The notes under the pieces: model-generated
Seen by the model: the letters and a program-made list of their open reading frames with translations, nothing else
Database searches by the model: none
Told to the model about the DNA's origin: nothing
Program-made: the position numbers and the translations under genes
Assembly: GCA_964420605.1 (NCBI GenBank)
Contig: CAYQUC010000009.1
Coordinates: 7,193 to 71,192 of the forward strand
Source of the DNA: CAYQUC01 sp964420605
GTDB taxonomy: Bacteria; Pseudomonadota; Gammaproteobacteria; UBA6429; Thiohalophilaceae
Direction of reading: 5' to 3'
Length of the DNA: 64,000 nt
Part shown: in pieces, positions 62,873-64,000 of the stretch
Layout of the letters: every line of letters begins with the position of its first letter
Position numbering within the stretch: position 1 is the stretch's first letter

Positions 62873-64000
62873 CTACAACTTACCAACCTTCGACAAGGTC
62901 TCAACACCACCCGCCGATCCCGACCGAATATCCTGAACATCCGCCAAAGAATCAAACTGCACCATCAAACGTGACGGAAAAGGCCCATCCAAAACCATCT
63001 CACCTTCCTCACCTGCAACCCGCCGCAAGTTCGTGCATTTCAACAACGACTTAACCATAATCGGAATCTGCACCATATTAATATACTGCCCAAAACAGGT
63101 ATGCATCCCATAACCAAAATGCATGTAATTATAATCCGGCCGATCCAATCTAAAATCGTTTGGACTATCCACTTTCCGACCATCCAACATGGCCGACTGT
63201 GTTAACACAATCACACTACTGCCTTTCGGTATAAACTTACTGCGCATAGTCCCTTTAGCAATAGTATACGGCTCCAACGTCGTCCTAAAAATTCCCGCAC
63301 CAAAACTATTAAAACGTAACGATTCCAACACCACCTTACGAATAATTTCTGTATCGTCATTACGAGCAGCTTCTTGAGCAATACTGAGTTCTTCAGGATT
63401 ATCCAACAAATAATCAACCACCAACGCAACACATTTTGAGGTAGTCGGTATTGCACCAATTAAAATACCCAACAAATTATCACGAATATGCCGATCATCC
63501 ATACCCGGCGTATTCGATTTTTGTAATTCCAAACAACGCCCTAAAACATCATCAATAGTGTCCTTACTCTTTTTTCGATCACTAATTAATTGATCCAAAT
63601 AATCTCGCGTATATTTAGAATACTCAATTGCCTTCTCATCAAACCCCGATGGATTTTCAGGAAAAAATAAATATTGAAACATCGCCGTCGTCCATACAAT
63701 TAATTCATCTGGCGTAGGCCCTGCAACCCCCATGTATAAATCGGTAAACTGTGCCGGAATAATCCGAGAGTAATCTTGCACCACATCCATCGAGCCATTG
63801 CTTGACGATAAAATAGCAGCACAAAACACTTCTATAGCAGGTGCAATAATATCTTGCGTATCGCTGCGACGCACCACCAAGCGCATATTCGACACATCAC
63901 GGGTATACGTCGGAGTATCATCCATACCCAGAAAAAAATTACTGCCATCAGTAATAATTTTCATTTTTTCAGCATAAGTCACTCCAAACACATTTGGCCG
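62873..64000 (-). CDS. Cytochrome P450, 5' end beyond the window
   Basis: A minus-strand frame open to the right edge; about 375 residues are visible and the N-terminus is missing (the sequence reads R-P-N-V-F-G-V-T-Y at the edge). It is a P450: E-S-L-R for ExxR, and the haem loop F-G-Y-G-M-H-T-C-F-G with cysteine codon 63095-63097. The I-helix reads G-A-I-P-T-T (63440-63457): where most monooxygenases have an acid before threonine, this has proline. That loss is seen in P450s that use peroxides or rearrange hydroperoxides. It is upstream in the probable operon with paralogues A and B and the DyP peroxidase. It might also be the C-terminal part of a longer fusion. Confidence 0.88.
   Translation of the reverse strand, partial: RPNVFGVTYAEKMKIITDGSNFFLGMDDTPTYTRDVSNMRLVVRRSDTQDIIAPAIEVFCAAILSSSNGSMDVVQDYSRIIPAQFTDLYMGVAGPTPDELIVWTTAMFQYLFFPENPSGFDEKAIEYSKYTRDYLDQLISDRKKSKDTIDDVLGRCLELQKSNTPGMDDRHIRDNLLGILIGAIPTTSKCVALVVDYLLDNPEELSIAQEAARNDDTEIIRKVVLESLRFNSFGAGIFRTTLEPYTIAKGTMRSKFIPKGSSVIVLTQSAMLDGRKVDSPNDFRLDRPDYNYMHFGYGMHTCFGQYINMVQIPIMVKSLLKCTNLRRVAGEEGEMVLDGPFPSRLMVQFDSLADVQDIRSGSAGGVETLSKVGKL

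Overview
The window is a chromosomal segment of a low-G+C (by eye in the mid-thirties percent) Gram-negative bacterium, most likely a free-living, probably aquatic, gammaproteobacterium. The evidence is an Rsd/AlgQ-type anti-sigma factor, an RpfC-type sensor kinase, a Slt70 transglycosylase, small DUF6316 and DUF2835 proteins, a YqhA membrane protein, a DamX-like ATPase/SPOR protein and a MoxR/Bat operon. I see no rRNA, tRNA, insertion sequence, prophage or CRISPR array. The genus cannot be told from the sequence alone. There is one 100-N assembly gap (48063-48162), inside a 16-bp tandem repeat.

Layout. 1-4.0 kb: a truncated DUF4382 lipoprotein, a chromate transporter, two DUF6316 paralogues (the second behind a textbook CRP-type site) and an XRE regulator. 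4.6-7.0 kb: a GGDEF-EAL protein facing a PilZ protein. 7.1-10.3 kb: a TtrS/TtrR-like two-component pair with a PhnD-like sensor domain, followed by a long untranslated stretch ending in a terminator. 10.5-17.6 kb: the operon moxR - DUF58 - DUF4381 - batA - batBC - batD, with overlapping genes. 18-21.8 kb: a DsrE-like secreted protein, a REC-REC-RsbW-type ATPase protein and a hybrid kinase. 22-28.8 kb: an RND pump and a TolC-type channel without an adaptor gene, then an AAA-TIG-SPOR membrane protein.

29-35 kb: small housekeeping and stress genes (CnoX-like thioredoxin, 2OG oxygenase, PAP2 phosphatase, chalcone-isomerase-like protein, deoxyinosine glycosylase, parvulin, PqiA-like and ZIP-like membrane proteins). 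35-41 kb: a sensor kinase whose phospho-acceptor histidine is replaced by asparagine, IlvD and Slt70. 41.6-49.3 kb: a small membrane peptide, Rsd, an RpfC-like kinase, an HDOD protein, a histidine phosphatase, YqhA, DUF2835, the tandem repeat and an FHA protein. 49.5-58.7 kb: a hydrolase, cytochrome b561 with a QseBC-like pair, a secreted protein with three S-N-L-A-I repeats, MgtC, DUF2461 and a possible PilZ-like protein.

59.7-64 kb is the most unusual part: a minus-strand set of cytochrome P450 (running off the right edge), two paralogous proteins of unknown family and a DyP-type haem peroxidase. The P450 lacks the I-helix acid used for O2 activation, which suggests peroxide or hydroperoxide chemistry, possibly oxylipin-like. 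This is the best candidate for an undescribed system. Signalling genes are dense overall: six kinase-type proteins and several c-di-GMP-related ones in 64 kb.
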